A stretch of 64,000 bases of DNA from Thozetella sp. PMI_491 (GCA_021432635.1 MU270060.1:1-64000); one strand, 5' to 3'; shown: positions 1-11,593, counted from the stretch's first letter. Numbers and translations: made by a program. The notes: generated by a model not told the origin, from the sequence alone.

Positions 1-1453
1 GGGGGGGGTCCGGCCCGAAGGACGCTGTCATGGCTGGGGGATAAGGGGGAGAGGAGCCGGAGTCTTGGCCGGCCTGTGTCGCCCACTCCATCGCCCCGGC
101 TACGGACAGCATAGCTGGCTCTGCCTTCCTGAACGGATTTGCCAAAGGAGGAGATTGTGCGTGGGTTCCAAGCAACGTGCCATGCCGTGACGATGCAGCA
201 CGCCATTGGGGGTGGTGCGGCCCCTCAGGACCTAAGGTGGCTTTCCGCCCCCGCGGCACGAGGTCTGGCGGACTGGCCGTACACCTTTAATTAGAATGGA
301 ACCCACCCCGCGACTTGCCCAGCGCTGCCGACCCAGTGGAAGCGAAGTTGGACCAGCCTCATGGGCCGCCCAAGTGCAGGTGGAAAAAAGATGGGTCCGG
401 GTCCGTCCGGCCTGTGCAGCAAAAAGCAAAAGCGGAGCTAATTACCCCAGAGACACTGAAGTCTCGCTATTTTAAGGTAACAGAAGTCCCACCCATGTCT
501 CCAGAAGTGCAAATCCTCGAACGGCCAGTGCTGTTTTGGGTGCCCGTTGCTAGTCCGCCGCACACGAGGTCGCCCTCGGTCTTCAAGTGTATTGCTCCCT
601 CCGAGCCCTACCTGACTTCCTATCGATGATCCCTGGACGACTAGGGCCTCGGTCAGTGCGCTCCTCCCTGGTGGACGCCACCCCCCCACGATCCATTCGA
701 GGCCCGGATAGTCGAAGCCTTGATAGTCGAAGTCTTGATGGTCGAGGCTCGGATACCTTAGTCCAGGCTCGGATAGTCGTCGACCTTCGGACCTATGCAG
801 GTGGCCGGCGAGGTTGTACGGCTAGGTCGTACGGCTAGGCGCTGTACGTATGGCCACATCGGGCTGGAGGCATGGGGAACGGGGAACGGCTGAGCTGGAA
901 CTAAGAGTTTAGAGATGTCGTCTCCCAATCATGACCTCTCGGTAGCACCCAAAATCGCCGCACTGAGGGTGTCGTGCCCTGGGCCTGGCCGCCCTGCTGC
1001 GTTGGCTTCCCCTGGGCCGAAGGCATCTTGGTTATCGAAGCCATGCTGCACACTAGGACGTTTCAGCCGCCGCCGCCGCCGAACTGCAGCAGATGTGCCC
1101 AGACAACTGCAGCGCTGTTGGCTATACCTTATCTCATACCTAGTCCTGTTTGTTCTCGAAGGAGCAATCCATCTAAAGTGGTGGACCCACATTGGGCAAG
1201 ATCCGAGAGAGCGAGCGCCAAAATGACAAATAGTGCGGCGTCGTCGGCATCGGAGGTGAACTAAGCCCGTCAGCAGACGGCCCCACTTTCGCTGCTTGAC
1301 ACACACAAGTTCTTCCAACGCCGGTCCCGACTTGGCTCCCAAGTGCGAGTTGCGGGAGGCGGCGACACGGACGTATCGCCGATCCAAGGATTCGGTCCGT
1401 TGAAAATTCGGGCGCCTCTGAGACTTGGGGTTCGCCGACTGGGCGCTAGAACC
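1..1453. other. gene-free 5' stretch, GC-rich
   Basis: I see no gene I can support. The open frames here are short, overlap each other on both strands and have no recognisable domain. The stretch begins with eight G residues, carries a 15-nt tandem repeat at 707-780 (listed separately), and its right end is presumably the promoter and leader of the transcription factor that follows. Confidence 0.6.
707..780. repeat. 15-nt degenerate tandem repeat
   Basis: Units start at 707, 722 and 737 with the core gatagtcgaagcctt, the third more diverged. A fourth, longer unit starts at 752 and a partial one at 772. The period of 15 would encode five-residue repeats, but no supported gene covers it. It is probably a minisatellite in non-coding DNA. 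Confidence 0.6.
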
Positions 1454-1489
1454 ATGGATCCTAGAACCATGGATGCTAGAATTATGGAG
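1445..1489 (+). repeat. three 15-nt units carrying the start codons of the transcription factor
   Basis: Three units at 1445-1459, 1460-1474 and 1475-1489 each contain ctagaa followed by an ATG, the first two in the good start context accATGG. The ATGs at 1454, 1469 and 1484 are all in frame with the zinc cluster, so the repeat multiplies the possible start codon without changing the frame. Confidence 0.7.
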
Positions 1490-3616
1490 AGCCGCGCCGA
1501 CGCACAGAGAGATCGGCCACGTGCATGTGCCTATTGCAACAAGTCCAAGACCAGGTGTACGTGGGATGGGGAGCCCGGCGACGGCCCGTGTCAAAGGCAA
1601 GCTACCCAAGCTGATAGGCTCCCTCTGCGTCTTGACGATAGACGCGCGTGAGCGGCGGCTAATGATCCCGCCAGATGCATGCGGCTCAACCGGTCCTGCA
1701 CCCTCCCCGAGAAGGGGGCACGCAAGGTGCGAGGCCCGTCGACGTGAGTCTGTCTGAGCCGCCTTGTTACCGCAGTCCTTATCCTGACCTCACAGCAGCC
1801 GCGTCGGCCAGCTCGAGGAAAAAATAGACGGCATCATGTCTCTTTTGAATGCAAGCCAACACATCCAGCAGACACAACCAACCTCACTTTCGCAGGAGAG
1901 CCCCCGTGTCGAGCCCGGGCAGCATGACCCCGGCATCGGGCTGCCGGCCTTGGATATTTCTTCCACAGCTGGCTTTGAGACGGTGGAGCCGACGCCGGGG
2001 GCTACCGTCTCGTCACAAGACAGCGCATCCTTTAGTAGCATCGACATCGTGCCCGGCTTCTCCATCCCGGCGGACGAGGCGGAGCGCTTGCTGGAGCTCT
2101 ACAAGCAGTCTTACTCTTCCCAAGCGCCGTTCGTGCCCATTTCACCAAAAACGACAGCACGAGAAATGCTAGAGAGACAGCCATTTCTTCTCCGGACCAT
2201 CCTACAAGCTGTGGCTCCGCAGAGCGCCGCGACGCAGAGGGCCGTCGATACTTGGTTCCGCGAGTCTGTTGCCAAGAGCGTGGTGGTCGAGCAGGCAAAG
2301 CGGCTAGAGCTGCTGCAGGCGATCGTCGTCTATCTGTCTTGGTAAACATGCCCTCATCCTTTGCCTATCCCGTCATGCCGCAGCCTGACTGACCGGTCAG
2401 GGGGGAGTTTTATTTCTACATCGAGAGTCGCGCCACCACGCTGCTCCAGATCGCCACATCTCTGGTCATCGACCTCGCGCTGCACAGGTCGCCCACGCCG
2501 CCTGGGCACGTCCCGAACAAGTTCCTTGAAGAAGCCATGCGCGTCAAGGGGATCCAGCCACGAGGACCGCACACCGCTAACGAGATGCGAGCCTTCTTAG
2601 GTGTCTTTTACATGGCATCAGCGTACGTTCTCCTCGTCCTCGTGCTGTATCAGACGCGTCTGACCTAGGTAGAGTGGCGGTGCTCTTTCGGCGCCTGCAC
2701 TTGTTTCCATACACTAGCTATATTGCCCACTGCTGCGCGCAGCTTGAGGAGCGCAGAGAGTATGATTCGGACAGGCTTCTCGTGTCCCTAATCCGATTGC
2801 AGTGTTTCCTGGGCCGCATCTACACAACTTTCCCGAACCCGGAGGTCGACAATAGTGACCCGTGTGACTTCAACGCGCCGATGCACATGGCCTTGTCTTC
2901 GATCCGCACCGAGTTAGAATCCTTGAAGACAAGCGCGCCGGCGGATGTCCAGAGCAACTGTAGAACCCCCCTCCCACTGCCAGCGGGGGCCGAGAAGCAA
3001 CATGCGCTGACAATATCCCGCAGGCCTGTTCGAAGTCATTTACTGGGCCGTTCTCATCCGGCTGTATGAGCCTGTAATATACACGCGGGCCTCGGGCGGT
3101 GGGACGGATGGAACACGCCGCACTGCGGCCTTGTGGTGCGGCCTCGAGGCCACCAGGCTGTTCTTTAATGCGTGGATGGCGATCCCGCTAGGCATGGTGC
3201 CTTACCTTCCTTTCCCCATCCAGGGCATGCTCTCATACGGGATCATCACGGTGTCGCGTCTGCTGTCCCTCAGCGACGCGGACTGGAACCCCGGCCTGGT
3301 GCGCGACCAGTTCGACGTAGTGGGCATAGTGGAGCAGCTCAGTGTCTTCTGCGGGTCAGCGGATGAGGTAGCCGCCTCGGAGCAGTGGACGCGGAAACGG
3401 AAGTTCTTTGACGAGCACCGGACGTCTTTGGAGATGCACCGTGACAAGTTCCGATGGATCAGTACCTGCTACACGACACGACTGCTGCCTGGGGGGGCTT
3501 TTGGATCCCTCAACATGATGGACCTCGATTCTGCCATCTTGACGCCGGGCAGCTTCGATGCGAACTCGTTCCTCCAAGCCTTTCTCGACGATATGATGGG
3601 GGCCCCCTCGGTGTGA
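1454..3616 (+). CDS. Zn(II)2Cys6 fungal transcription factor
   Basis: Six exons rebuilt by hand: 1454-1596, 1675-1743, 1799-2341, 2401-2622, 2673-2959 and 3024-3616, giving 618 residues. The N-terminus has a perfect binuclear cluster, C-x2-C-x6-C-x10-C-x2-C-x6-C, but only if the first intron (1597-1674) is removed; that intron starts with GC (ag/gcaagc) and ends ccag. After the cluster comes a basic linker and a short heptad stretch (QLEEKIDGIMSLL), the usual dimerisation element. The rest resembles the middle homology region of fungal regulators (FFYIE, LALHRSP and FLGVFYMASA type segments). It is a nuclear DNA-binding regulator. Its target is unknown; the cupin gene 526 nt downstream on the same strand is an obvious candidate. 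The start is ambiguous between 1343, 1454, 1469 and 1484; I chose the first with a good context near the cluster. Confidence 0.85.
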
Positions 3617-4142
3617 TCCCTCGCGCGTGTACAGCGTCGTTGCCTGGCCGTATCGGCATCAGACGGTGCAGGGTGTCCCGGAGGAGTAGAGACGAGGTGA
3701 GCAAGTGAGCCCCGCGCCACCGATCGCCCGAAACCGCATTGCGGTTCCCAGGCCGGTCTTTCGCCGGGGGTCGGGCGACGAGTTACCCCATTCGGTGGAC
3801 TGTGGTCGTGTCCGGGACGCTTCGGGGCTTGCTTGGTCAGAAACGGACATCGCGTCCAGGCTGCGACGATCCCTGCGGCCAAGATTTCGTCTGGGCGGGT
3901 CGCTCTGGAATCCTGACCGACAGGGCCAATCAGAGGCACCAGAGGCAGAAGTTTCAGCCCTGCACCCAGTCAGTCTAACCGCTTTGAGCAGGGTTCGCGA
4001 ACAACCATGTAAACCACTCGCTCGGGTGCCGAAGTATAAGTCGCGATGCCGAACCCGCCAGCAGAGAGATGACGACGACGACACAGTCGCATGCTTGCGC
4101 CGGCCCTCTCATAAAGTATTTAAAGCGCACGAACCGACCGTC
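3617..4142. other. intergenic, promoter of the cupin gene
   Basis: No gene seen. An open frame continues upstream of the cupin start codon but shows no family features, so I treat it as leader sequence. Confidence 0.5.
4117..4124 (+). promoter_or_regulatory. TATA-like element before the cupin gene
   Basis: TATTTAAA lies 19 nt before the chosen ATG at 4143; a second tataag is at about 4034. If the proximal element sets transcription start, the leader would be very short, so the distal one may be the real TATA box. Confidence 0.35.
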
Positions 4143-4793
4143 ATGGCAAACTACCAACCTCCAGACAACGTCAATTGGGAATCCCTCCTCCGACACTCCT
4201 CTGCACTCGGCATCCTGAAGCCCGGCATCGTCTTCAACGTATTTAACACAAATCCTAGCGCCACATCCAGCATCGCCAACATGGTCAACCAGCTGCCCCA
4301 GCCGCGCCTTGTGCGCACAGCCCACAACGAAGACGGTGTCTCAGTCTTCGCCTCGGACGAGACCCTGATCCCCTTCCAGCCCTTCGGGCCTACGGCCTCG
4401 GCCTTCACCATGATGGACACCCGGAACAGCCTTCCGGCAGCCAACACCGACCCCGTCCCCAGCTTCGCAAACACACTCCCGCGTTGTCCGCCCGAGGGCG
4501 TGCTGTTCGCCATCTCAGACTACCCAGGCAATGGCTACACCGTCCCCATGCACCGGACCCTGAGCCTGGACTACGCCGTTGTGCTGTCGGGCGAGATCGT
4601 GCTAGAGCTCGACGGCGGCGAGGAGAGGACAGTGCGCGCGGGCGAGTTCATCATCCAGCAGGGCACCAATCACAAGTGGATCAACCGCCTGCCCGAGCCC
4701 TGCCGGGTCTTGTTCATGATGGTGGGCGCTCGCCAGATCGTGCTCAACGACGGGACGGCGTTGGAAGAGACGAAGCTGTTCAAACAGCGGTAG
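4143..4793 (+). CDS. small cupin-domain protein
   Basis: A single-exon protein of 216 residues with no signal peptide. The C-terminal half is one cupin barrel: the first motif around VPMHRTLSLDY, then LSGEIVLELDGGEE, then the second motif GEFIIQQGTNHKWIN. In the classical first motif two His and a Glu bind the metal; here only one His is evident and the Glu position is Asp, while the second motif keeps its His and final Asn. The canonical Pro of motif 2 is Gln. Metal binding may therefore be altered. Such proteins occur widely in fungal genomes, often beside oxidoreductases or regulators, and their substrate is generally unknown. It follows the Zn2Cys6 factor on the same strand. The start at 4143 (tcATGG) was chosen because the upstream extension looks non-coding. 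Confidence 0.8.
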   Translation: MANYQPPDNVNWESLLRHSSALGILKPGIVFNVFNTNPSATSSIANMVNQLPQPRLVRTAHNEDGVSVFASDETLIPFQPFGPTASAFTMMDTRNSLPAANTDPVPSFANTLPRCPPEGVLFAISDYPGNGYTVPMHRTLSLDYAVVLSGEIVLELDGGEERTVRAGEFIIQQGTNHKWINRLPEPCRVLFMMVGARQIVLNDGTALEETKLFKQR

Positions 4794-5947
4794 GAGGAAA
4801 GCGTGGGTGGGGCGGGGGCGCTTGGGCGGGTAGTTGGCGCAAGGGCTTACACGGGGCAAATGGATTAAACGGCGGGACAAGGACGTTTTTAGGTTGGTAA
4901 ATCGTTTTTAGGGCGGGCCTGTATTTCTCGCCTTCGCACTCTCCTTCTATTACGCTCTCGCGGGTACCACTTAGCGCTAGTATACGGTATACGACCGAAT
5001 TTGGACAGGCTTTGTCACTTCTGCCTCCGCGCCGCCGCTGCTGAGGTTCATCGTGCCGCTCACCGCAGTCCAAGAGGCACGGAGAGTCCACCATGCTTTG
5101 GCATCAGCGGGCTCCGGGATACATAAAGGAGCTTGCACTTGTACAATGGATGTATGAGCGAGGTGGGGTGATGTAGTGATGCGGGCCAGGATTGGCGAGG
5201 GGTTCTATTGTTGTGGCCGGGGCCCCCTGTAGCCGACGGAGCCAATCTTGACAGACCGCAACGACCGACGACAGGCAGCCGTATTAGCATCTCTCGTCTG
5301 CTCGAGGCAGCCGTTAATTGAACGAATTGAGAACAAATATGCGGCCCGTGAGTTTGAGAGTTTTTTTTTGGCGTGCCGCACAAAGGGCGAGCCTTGTCTT
5401 GCAATTTCTGCCGCAGCCGAAAGAGGTCATATTACTCTATGGGCTCGCTAGGATAGGATGCTGACATGTCTGCCTCGCACCAAGCTGCGAGCTGTATTAC
5501 CTATACATGAGGCCCCCCCCGCGCCTTCACCGTCGCGCTTCGGCTACTCACGTGGTCCGTGGTCCACACCGGGCGTCTCGACGGGCACTTTGGCGCTGCT
5601 GGCGCGAGTGTTCGGCCATTTCATACTCAAAAGGCATAGCGTACCCGTCTTTAGCTTCCTCCCTCCTCAGTTGCCCCCCAAAGGGCCCCCAAATCGGCGC
5701 CCGGCACAACCGTGATACTGATCCTGTAGGGGCCGCGTCTAACCCAGATTACGCTCCTAGCTTTCCGACTATCGAGCTTTGGTCCCGATTGTTTGGCCCC
5801 CTTGAGACAACAATCGGAGTTACCGGAGCTGTTCTAACCGAGTGCTCGGGACAGTGGCGGAATCGGTCTATCCGCGCCGGCACGCTGGGTATCCGACGGT
5901 TCTTACCCGATCCCAGCGCTTGTGCTACCCGTGTGCTGACAGAGGAT
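4794..5947. other. intergenic between convergent genes
   Basis: No supported gene. It holds the 3' ends of the cupin gene (plus strand) and of the phosphatase gene (minus strand). There is a T9 run near 5362 and a C-rich stretch near 5512-5521. Confidence 0.5.
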
Positions 5948-7894
5948 CTACTCCACGATGAAGCCATTCTGCGCGGTGGCATCGGCCGCGCTTTTGGGCG
6001 CGGCCGCGTCGTCCCGACCGTCCGGTTTGAACCCGGGGGGTGTCTCGTGGAGAGGGCTCAGCGCCTCTTCCCCTAGGGGGCCGCTGGATTTTACGCCCTC
6101 GAGGGAGTTGTCATCCTTTCCATCATCCTTGACGTCGTCCTTGTCGTCGCCGTCTCCCAGCTCCTGGCTCTTGATGCTGCTAGCCTTGCTGACGTCGGCG
6201 CTCGAGGGTTCCTCCACCCGCAAGCCCAGCTGCTTGTCTGCCCCAGGATCCTCCTTGTTGTTGCCTTTCCAGTCGGCTGCCTCCATCTGCGGAACGGGGC
6301 TCTGATCGCTGGGCTCATTGACAACGACGCTCGCCTCCCCGGCAGGCGTCTCGGCGGGCGAGACGAACCGCCACAGTACGGCGATGCGGTCGAACCCGCG
6401 GGTGCCTTTGCGGCTGGAGCCCTTGATACCGTCCATCTTATCCCATTCGATCTCGAAGACGCCGCTGTCCTCGGCCACGCCGTCGTTCTCGGGCCCTCTC
6501 CCTTCGAAGAAGGCATTGAACCAGACATGTGCGACGGCCGTGACCATGGTGAGTCCCATGGTCCCCGGCGCCCGATTCCTGCGCTCGGCTGCAATATTTA
6601 CATCACTTGTGGGGACGCGGATGGGCTTTTTGGGCTTGAAGATGACGGCCTGGCCGCCTGGCTCTGAATCGTCTGCGAAGGTTTCGCTTGGGTTGAGCTG
6701 AGCGGCCGACGAAGGTTCCGTTGACTTGCCATTCGTAGAAGTGGCCGGGATCTCTGAGGGCATTTCGATGGTATTGCTCTTTCCGTCTTTCCCCAGAGTG
6801 TTGATCCCTTGCGAGGATGGCGATCTGCGCTTCGACACTTTTCGAATGATGCTGGATGCCTTGGAGCCTTTCTTGGACCTGCTCCGGGATGGCGTTGAGC
6901 TTCCTGAACTGCCTCCGTTTTCGCCGCCCCCAACTATGTCGTGATAGTCGATACTGTCCGTAATGTCCGGGTCGCTGCCCGTAGCCTTATCCACGCCGTA
7001 GCCCGCCATGTCGTAAACAAAAGCGGCGAATCCTCCGCCTCCAGGGGCCTCGCCCTCGACCACGATCCTCTCGTCCTTCTTGAATGTATGTAGCACTTGT
7101 ATCTTCTTTCCATTCTGGACGAAGCCCTCGACCGACATCTTGACGCCGTGCCGGAGGCCCCATACGTGCACCTCGACAACCTCGATCTCTCGGTCCACGT
7201 ACTTCTTGGCGTGTCGTGTCCACCGATCCACGTATCCGATCCACCGTAGCTGGCTGGGAATGGACACTCCGGCGCCGAACTTGGGGCGCATGCGCCGCTC
7301 CGTGAATCGGGCAAGGGCGTCCTCCGGTTTCCACCCACACTCGGAAATTAAATAGCTGCACGCCATGCTGCCGGAGCGCCCCTTGCCGGCCTTGCAGTGG
7401 ACTACCACCACTCGGTCGCCCTTTTTGACCTTCTTGTCGGGGTCATTGGGCTGTGTGACTTTGTGATCGCTGCCTCCACCCTCCAGGTAGCCTCCGTTGA
7501 GCCAGTTGCGCATGCTGGCCATGATCATAGGAACTAGCTGGAAAGGCGGGGGGTGATGGTCCGGCCAGGGGTAGTGGCGGATGCGGTGATAGACCGCCTC
7601 GTCCGGATAGCCGGTACCTTCTCCGCGGAACTCCCATATAGCCCAGCCATCCCCGTGCTTTGCGTCGAGGAATGCAACTAGCCGATCTAGAGGGTTGCGA
7701 TAGGCTCGCTGAGGGTAGGTCTGCGAGGGACCAGAGCTGATGTGTGTTAGAGGTGCACAAGTTAAATAAACGGATGGCGCTTGCTGCCTGACTTACGTTG
7801 CTATTATGTTGGATGTCACATAGCAGAGATCGAGGCCGGTCTCGGCATGCTTTGCTCGGGGGCCAGCTACGATCTGGCGGAGGAGGGATGTCAT
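5948..7894 (-). CDS. TEP1: PTEN/Tep1-type phosphoinositide phosphatase
   Basis: Two exons on the minus strand, 7797-7894 and 5948-7736, with a 60-nt intron; 628 residues. The first exon (MTSLLRQIVAGPRAKH) is characteristic of fungal Tep1. The dual-specificity phosphatase domain spans roughly residues 1-200 with the PTEN signature HCKAGKGRSG at residues 146-155 (catalytic Cys147, Arg153), including the two Lys that favour 3-phosphorylated inositol lipids. A C2-like region follows from about residue 210. The long C-terminal part has low-complexity acidic and Ser-rich inserts and a second conserved block ending in an acidic tail. By family knowledge it removes the 3-phosphate from phosphoinositides at membranes. 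The C-terminal 130 residues are disordered in composition and lack a clear PDZ ligand. Confidence 0.93.
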
Positions 7895-8793
7895 TGCGTG
7901 GCGATGTCTTGCCAGGCGTACATCTGGTGGGCGGCCTGGGATACAAAATAGGCGAGAGATTTAAAGGGAAGGTGAGCAGACGAGCGAGAAAGCTGACGTC
8001 AACAAAAACAAGTGGGATATCTCAAGCTTGCTCGGCTGCACCCGCAGGTAGGATGAGGCAGAGGGGCTACTTTTAACTCTACGAGTTGATGAGTGCGACA
8101 TGCAGCACAGAGAGTTGCACATGGCACACGGCACGACGTCATCGAAAATAGGATGCCTCAACGGGAGATGTGGCCAAAGTGGGGCAGTCGGAGCTCTCCC
8201 CAGACCCTTGGCGCACATCGCCCAACTGCAAAGCCCCCTCCAAGCCTCAATTGCGAGACAACAACGAAGAAGAAAAAATGACACGCGTGCGGTAGGCAAG
8301 CGCGTCAAGGCGAGAATGCCGAATTATGGTCCCATTTCCCTATGTCTCCTGAAAAGAGCAACGTGAGAAGGTAGTGGCAAGTGGTGCCATACAAAACAAA
8401 CGCAGCACAGAAAAATAAAAAAAAGAGCCAAAGGGCACGCCGATCCGGCCACCATCCTGTCCGTTCCATCTCATGCATCCCAACTCCCCAGGTTGATTGG
8501 ATAGGAAAGCAACGCCAAAGACACTGGAAAGCCATGATCTCGTGCCTGAGTGAGCAGACCACCTGCATATATACCCTGGTTCCGTAGTCGCCGACGTGGG
8601 GCCACGATGGACCGTTGTGCTCGTGCCCCTCATTTGCAACCCGGCCTGCTCCAAGCGCAGTCTTGTGACATCTGCCGCTGCACCGCCTCTGCTGTACCTC
8701 GAGGCCGTATGGCATCGGCGCCCGGTAGCTGATGCCGCCGCTCTGCAGCAATCTTGTGTGTGCGCATGCAGCTCATCTCACAGCGGGCACCGC
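7895..8793. other. intergenic, upstream of TEP1 and downstream of POM33
   Basis: No gene seen. Contains A-rich stretches near 8268-8278 and 8410-8425; otherwise featureless. Confidence 0.5.
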
Positions 8794-9915
8794 CTACGAG
8801 GTCTTCTTGGGGGCGGCGGCCCCGCCGATGTAGCGAGTGGGATCGGTCGCGGTGTGGAACTGTCGCACACCGCCCTTCACGCCGTCCCAGGCCTGTCGGG
8901 CTACCGGGGGCGTGCCCTGGGCACCGACGAGGTCATCCACGCGGGTCTCGAGCTGGGCGAACGAGTTCTGGACGTGAGTGCTGTTGGAGAAGCGAGCGCG
9001 GAGGAAGACGGTGTAGACGCCGAGTAGGATCCACGATCGGCGCTGGAACAAGATGGCGGCAAACAGTAGGCGAATCCAGAGCAGGATCTCGAGCCCCGAT
9101 ACCATCGACATAGACACATCGTAGTACTGCTTGACGAAGACGCCGATCGACTCGCTGATGGGGTGCTGCGCATACTGGGGCTTCGCGCTCGGGGAGGCGC
9201 CGGCGGGCGGCGCGAGCTTCTTCTGCGGCGCCAGAGTCGGGATCAGGTTCGCGCGGGTGTAGGTCGCCACGTGGAAGACCGAGTAAATGCCATACGGAAG
9301 CATGGCGAGGGAGTACTGGGGCATGAAGAACCAAATGACGGCCATCACTGCACGCAGAGGGAAGGGGGTCAGCCTTAAGCTACACGGATAGGGAGGGGAG
9401 GGGACCGCGGCCTCCTGGAGGGCCGGCCGGAGAGACGTACTCAGGTACTGGATGTTCTCGTCGGAGAGGACAGCGAGCGGGGCGGGGAGCGTCGAGGGCT
9501 TCGCCGTCGGCTTACGGCTTGCCCGCCATGTCTTGTATACCACGATGCCATAGGTCACGGCAGCCGAAGCAAAGGTAAGCCGATAGGCAAACTGGGCCCA
9601 GAAGCTGTAGTAGTTGAACCGTATCCACGAGAGGAAGTAGCGGAAGACGGAGAGGATGAGGGTAAGGTGGCTAGACCGGAGGTCAGTATCATGGCTCTCG
9701 GCTCTGCGAGGGGAAAGCTTCCGCCACAGCTAGAGCATGCAGCATGGGCACAGTACTCACCCGACAAACCAGGCAACTGTTTTGCTGGCGAGTTAGCGGA
9801 GGCGGGCCGGGGCAGGTCCGGAGAGGGCGGGCGGGTGCCACGTACACTGCAAAGTCTGGGCCAGCTTGAGGACCCGCTCGCGAAGCGGCAGCTCGGGCGA
9901 CGGCGGGGGAGCCAT
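8794..9915 (-). CDS. POM33: Pom33/TMEM33-family nuclear pore and ER membrane protein
   Basis: Four exons on the minus strand: 9846-9915, 9761-9776 (only 16 nt), 9441-9670 and 8794-9347, giving 289 residues. All introns are GT-AG (69, 90 and 93 nt) and the lengths restore a single frame. The protein has four hydrophobic segments: FAWFVGHLTLIL near the N-terminus, AQFAYRLTFASAAVTYGIVVY, MMAVIWFFMPQYSLAMLPYGIYSVFH and LEILLWIRLLFAAILFQ, with charged ends. This matches the Pom33/Per33/TMEM33 family, which shapes ER tubules and helps place nuclear pores. The tail after residue 250 is basic and could form the amphipathic membrane helices described for this family. The start was chosen because the residues from ATG 9915 match the family N-terminus (RERVLKLAQTLQFAW). 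Confidence 0.87.
9761..9776 (-). other. 16-nt micro-exon of the POM33 gene
   Basis: The micro-exon is bounded by an acag acceptor and a gtgagt donor. It joins phase 1 to phase 0/2 and supplies FAWFVG inside the first hydrophobic segment. Skipping it would shift the frame. Confidence 0.75.
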
Positions 9916-11593
9916 TTTTGCTTTGTATCTTCGTTCTGTACAGATGCGCGGCTAGGGGCAGGCTGTTCCAGTAGCAATACTGTAGGTGCGAGTGCGCGGC
10001 GGTTTCGCACAGGCGGTCTCGGGTGTCGACAATATGGGGGAAGGGGGAGGGTGGACGTGGTGGAAGAACAAGGTAGCAGAGGTGACAGGTGGCTGGTGGA
10101 GTGGGAAATCTAGGCGGTGGTGGTGGAATTGACGCCGTCCACAAATTCAGATGGTCGGTGCGTCACCTCCCTCCCGCAGGGGTCTGACGTCGTCCAGAGC
10201 TTCCCCACCAAATACAGCAGCCGCCTCCGGGAGTCCAGGCCGCCTGTAGCTCTTTGCTTTTTGAGGAACCACCACATCCAATAAATAATCTTAAACCTCT
10301 CCTTCTTGCGGCACATCTGCCTCGGGTGCTTTCTGGGTATCGTCCGACGCTCAGACACAGCTGTCTTGCGTATATTACCAGTGCATTCGGTAGCTATTGG
10401 CGAGCCCCAGCCCTCATCAGGAACGCGGCGGCTGCCTTATCACGTCGCTGTCGCTGCTCTCCGCCGTTGTCGTCATCGTTCGTGCCACGCGTGCCACCAG
10501 CCGCTCGCCAGTGGTGCGAGTGCACAGCAGCTTTAAAAAAAATTAAGATCAGGAAACTTGCCCGATTACTTCCTGGCCCCTTATTCGCCAGCCCTATTGC
10601 AGAACCAAAGGTCGCTACAAGCAGCAGGTTTCCCGGTTTGCCCTCAAGTTTGCAGGTCCGGACACCATGGCCCAAGTCTAGTGCCGGATAAAGAGTGATC
10701 ATAGTCCTGAGCTCCCGATACATCTATGTGGACGGCTGGGCAAGAGAAGGGCGCCTTTGCTCCGCTCAGAATGTTTTTATCTCCGTAGCGCCGCCACCTT
10801 TCATGCATGTGAGCCGCATGCACCACCATCCACAGCATTTCTTCTCCCCAGCACAGCTTTTGTTATGATTCCCAGCCAGGCTTTCACTATTCCGATATGA
10901 CTTGGCAAGGCCACAGCACTCAGAGAGTGGTTTAAAGTAGTCGGACACTAGCAACATAGCGCACAACTCGCCCCCATAAAACAGCCACATACGTCAGGCT
11001 TGGAAAGGTCCGAGATGCACTCGTGCAGTCCATGCCGAGCGAGTCCAACAACAGCCAATGCTGCTTGGGCGTGGTAGTTCGGCCTCATCTGATAAGAAAG
11101 GTCTGGGTCGCTGGGCTATGCACATCGCAGCTACACAACTAGTTGGGGCTTATTTGGCGTGGCGAAGCTACGACCTACGTTCTTGGCGACCATTGCGACG
11201 GATTCTGCTAGGCCGCTTGAAAAGAGTTTCCGTCGCAGCAGGTTCAAGCTGTCTACTTTGGCTCTTTATTGACCAGTCCTCAGCCTTCCACTTTCCACGC
11301 GAGCTGAAACCTTTCCTGGGGCATCCTTCGGGGCGTCTGTTAGGAGGCTGATGCTAAGCAGGAAACCCTGAGGCGATATGGGTAGTTCGCCAAGTGGTAT
11401 CGATGGGGAGGAATGGGATGCGTGGCTGGTTTGCCGCTGCCCCCCTCAGCGCAGAGGAAGGGGGAAAAAAAATAGGGCGCTCATACGAGCTGTAACGGAC
11501 GCAGCTGCTCAGCCACGCGAGCATCTCACCGCGCATAGATCATAGATACATCTGCATCGGTGTGTATACCCACGCTGCAGAGGCTGGCTGACC
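9916..11593. other. intergenic, no gene seen
   Basis: About 1.7 kb upstream of POM33 and downstream of the rhodanese-type gene. Open frames of 70-145 codons on both strands have no domain, no consistent splice signals and composition like non-coding DNA. It includes a G/A-rich run at 11459-11472. Confidence 0.45.

Noticed and set aside
929-1609. 226-codon minus-strand frame opposite the regulator's start
   Set aside because: It is antisense to the zinc cluster exon, has no domain, and its repeats mirror the coding strand; a shadow of GC-rich DNA.
10254-10691. 145-codon plus-strand frame
   Set aside because: No domain, no splice continuation, and residue composition of non-coding GC-rich sequence.
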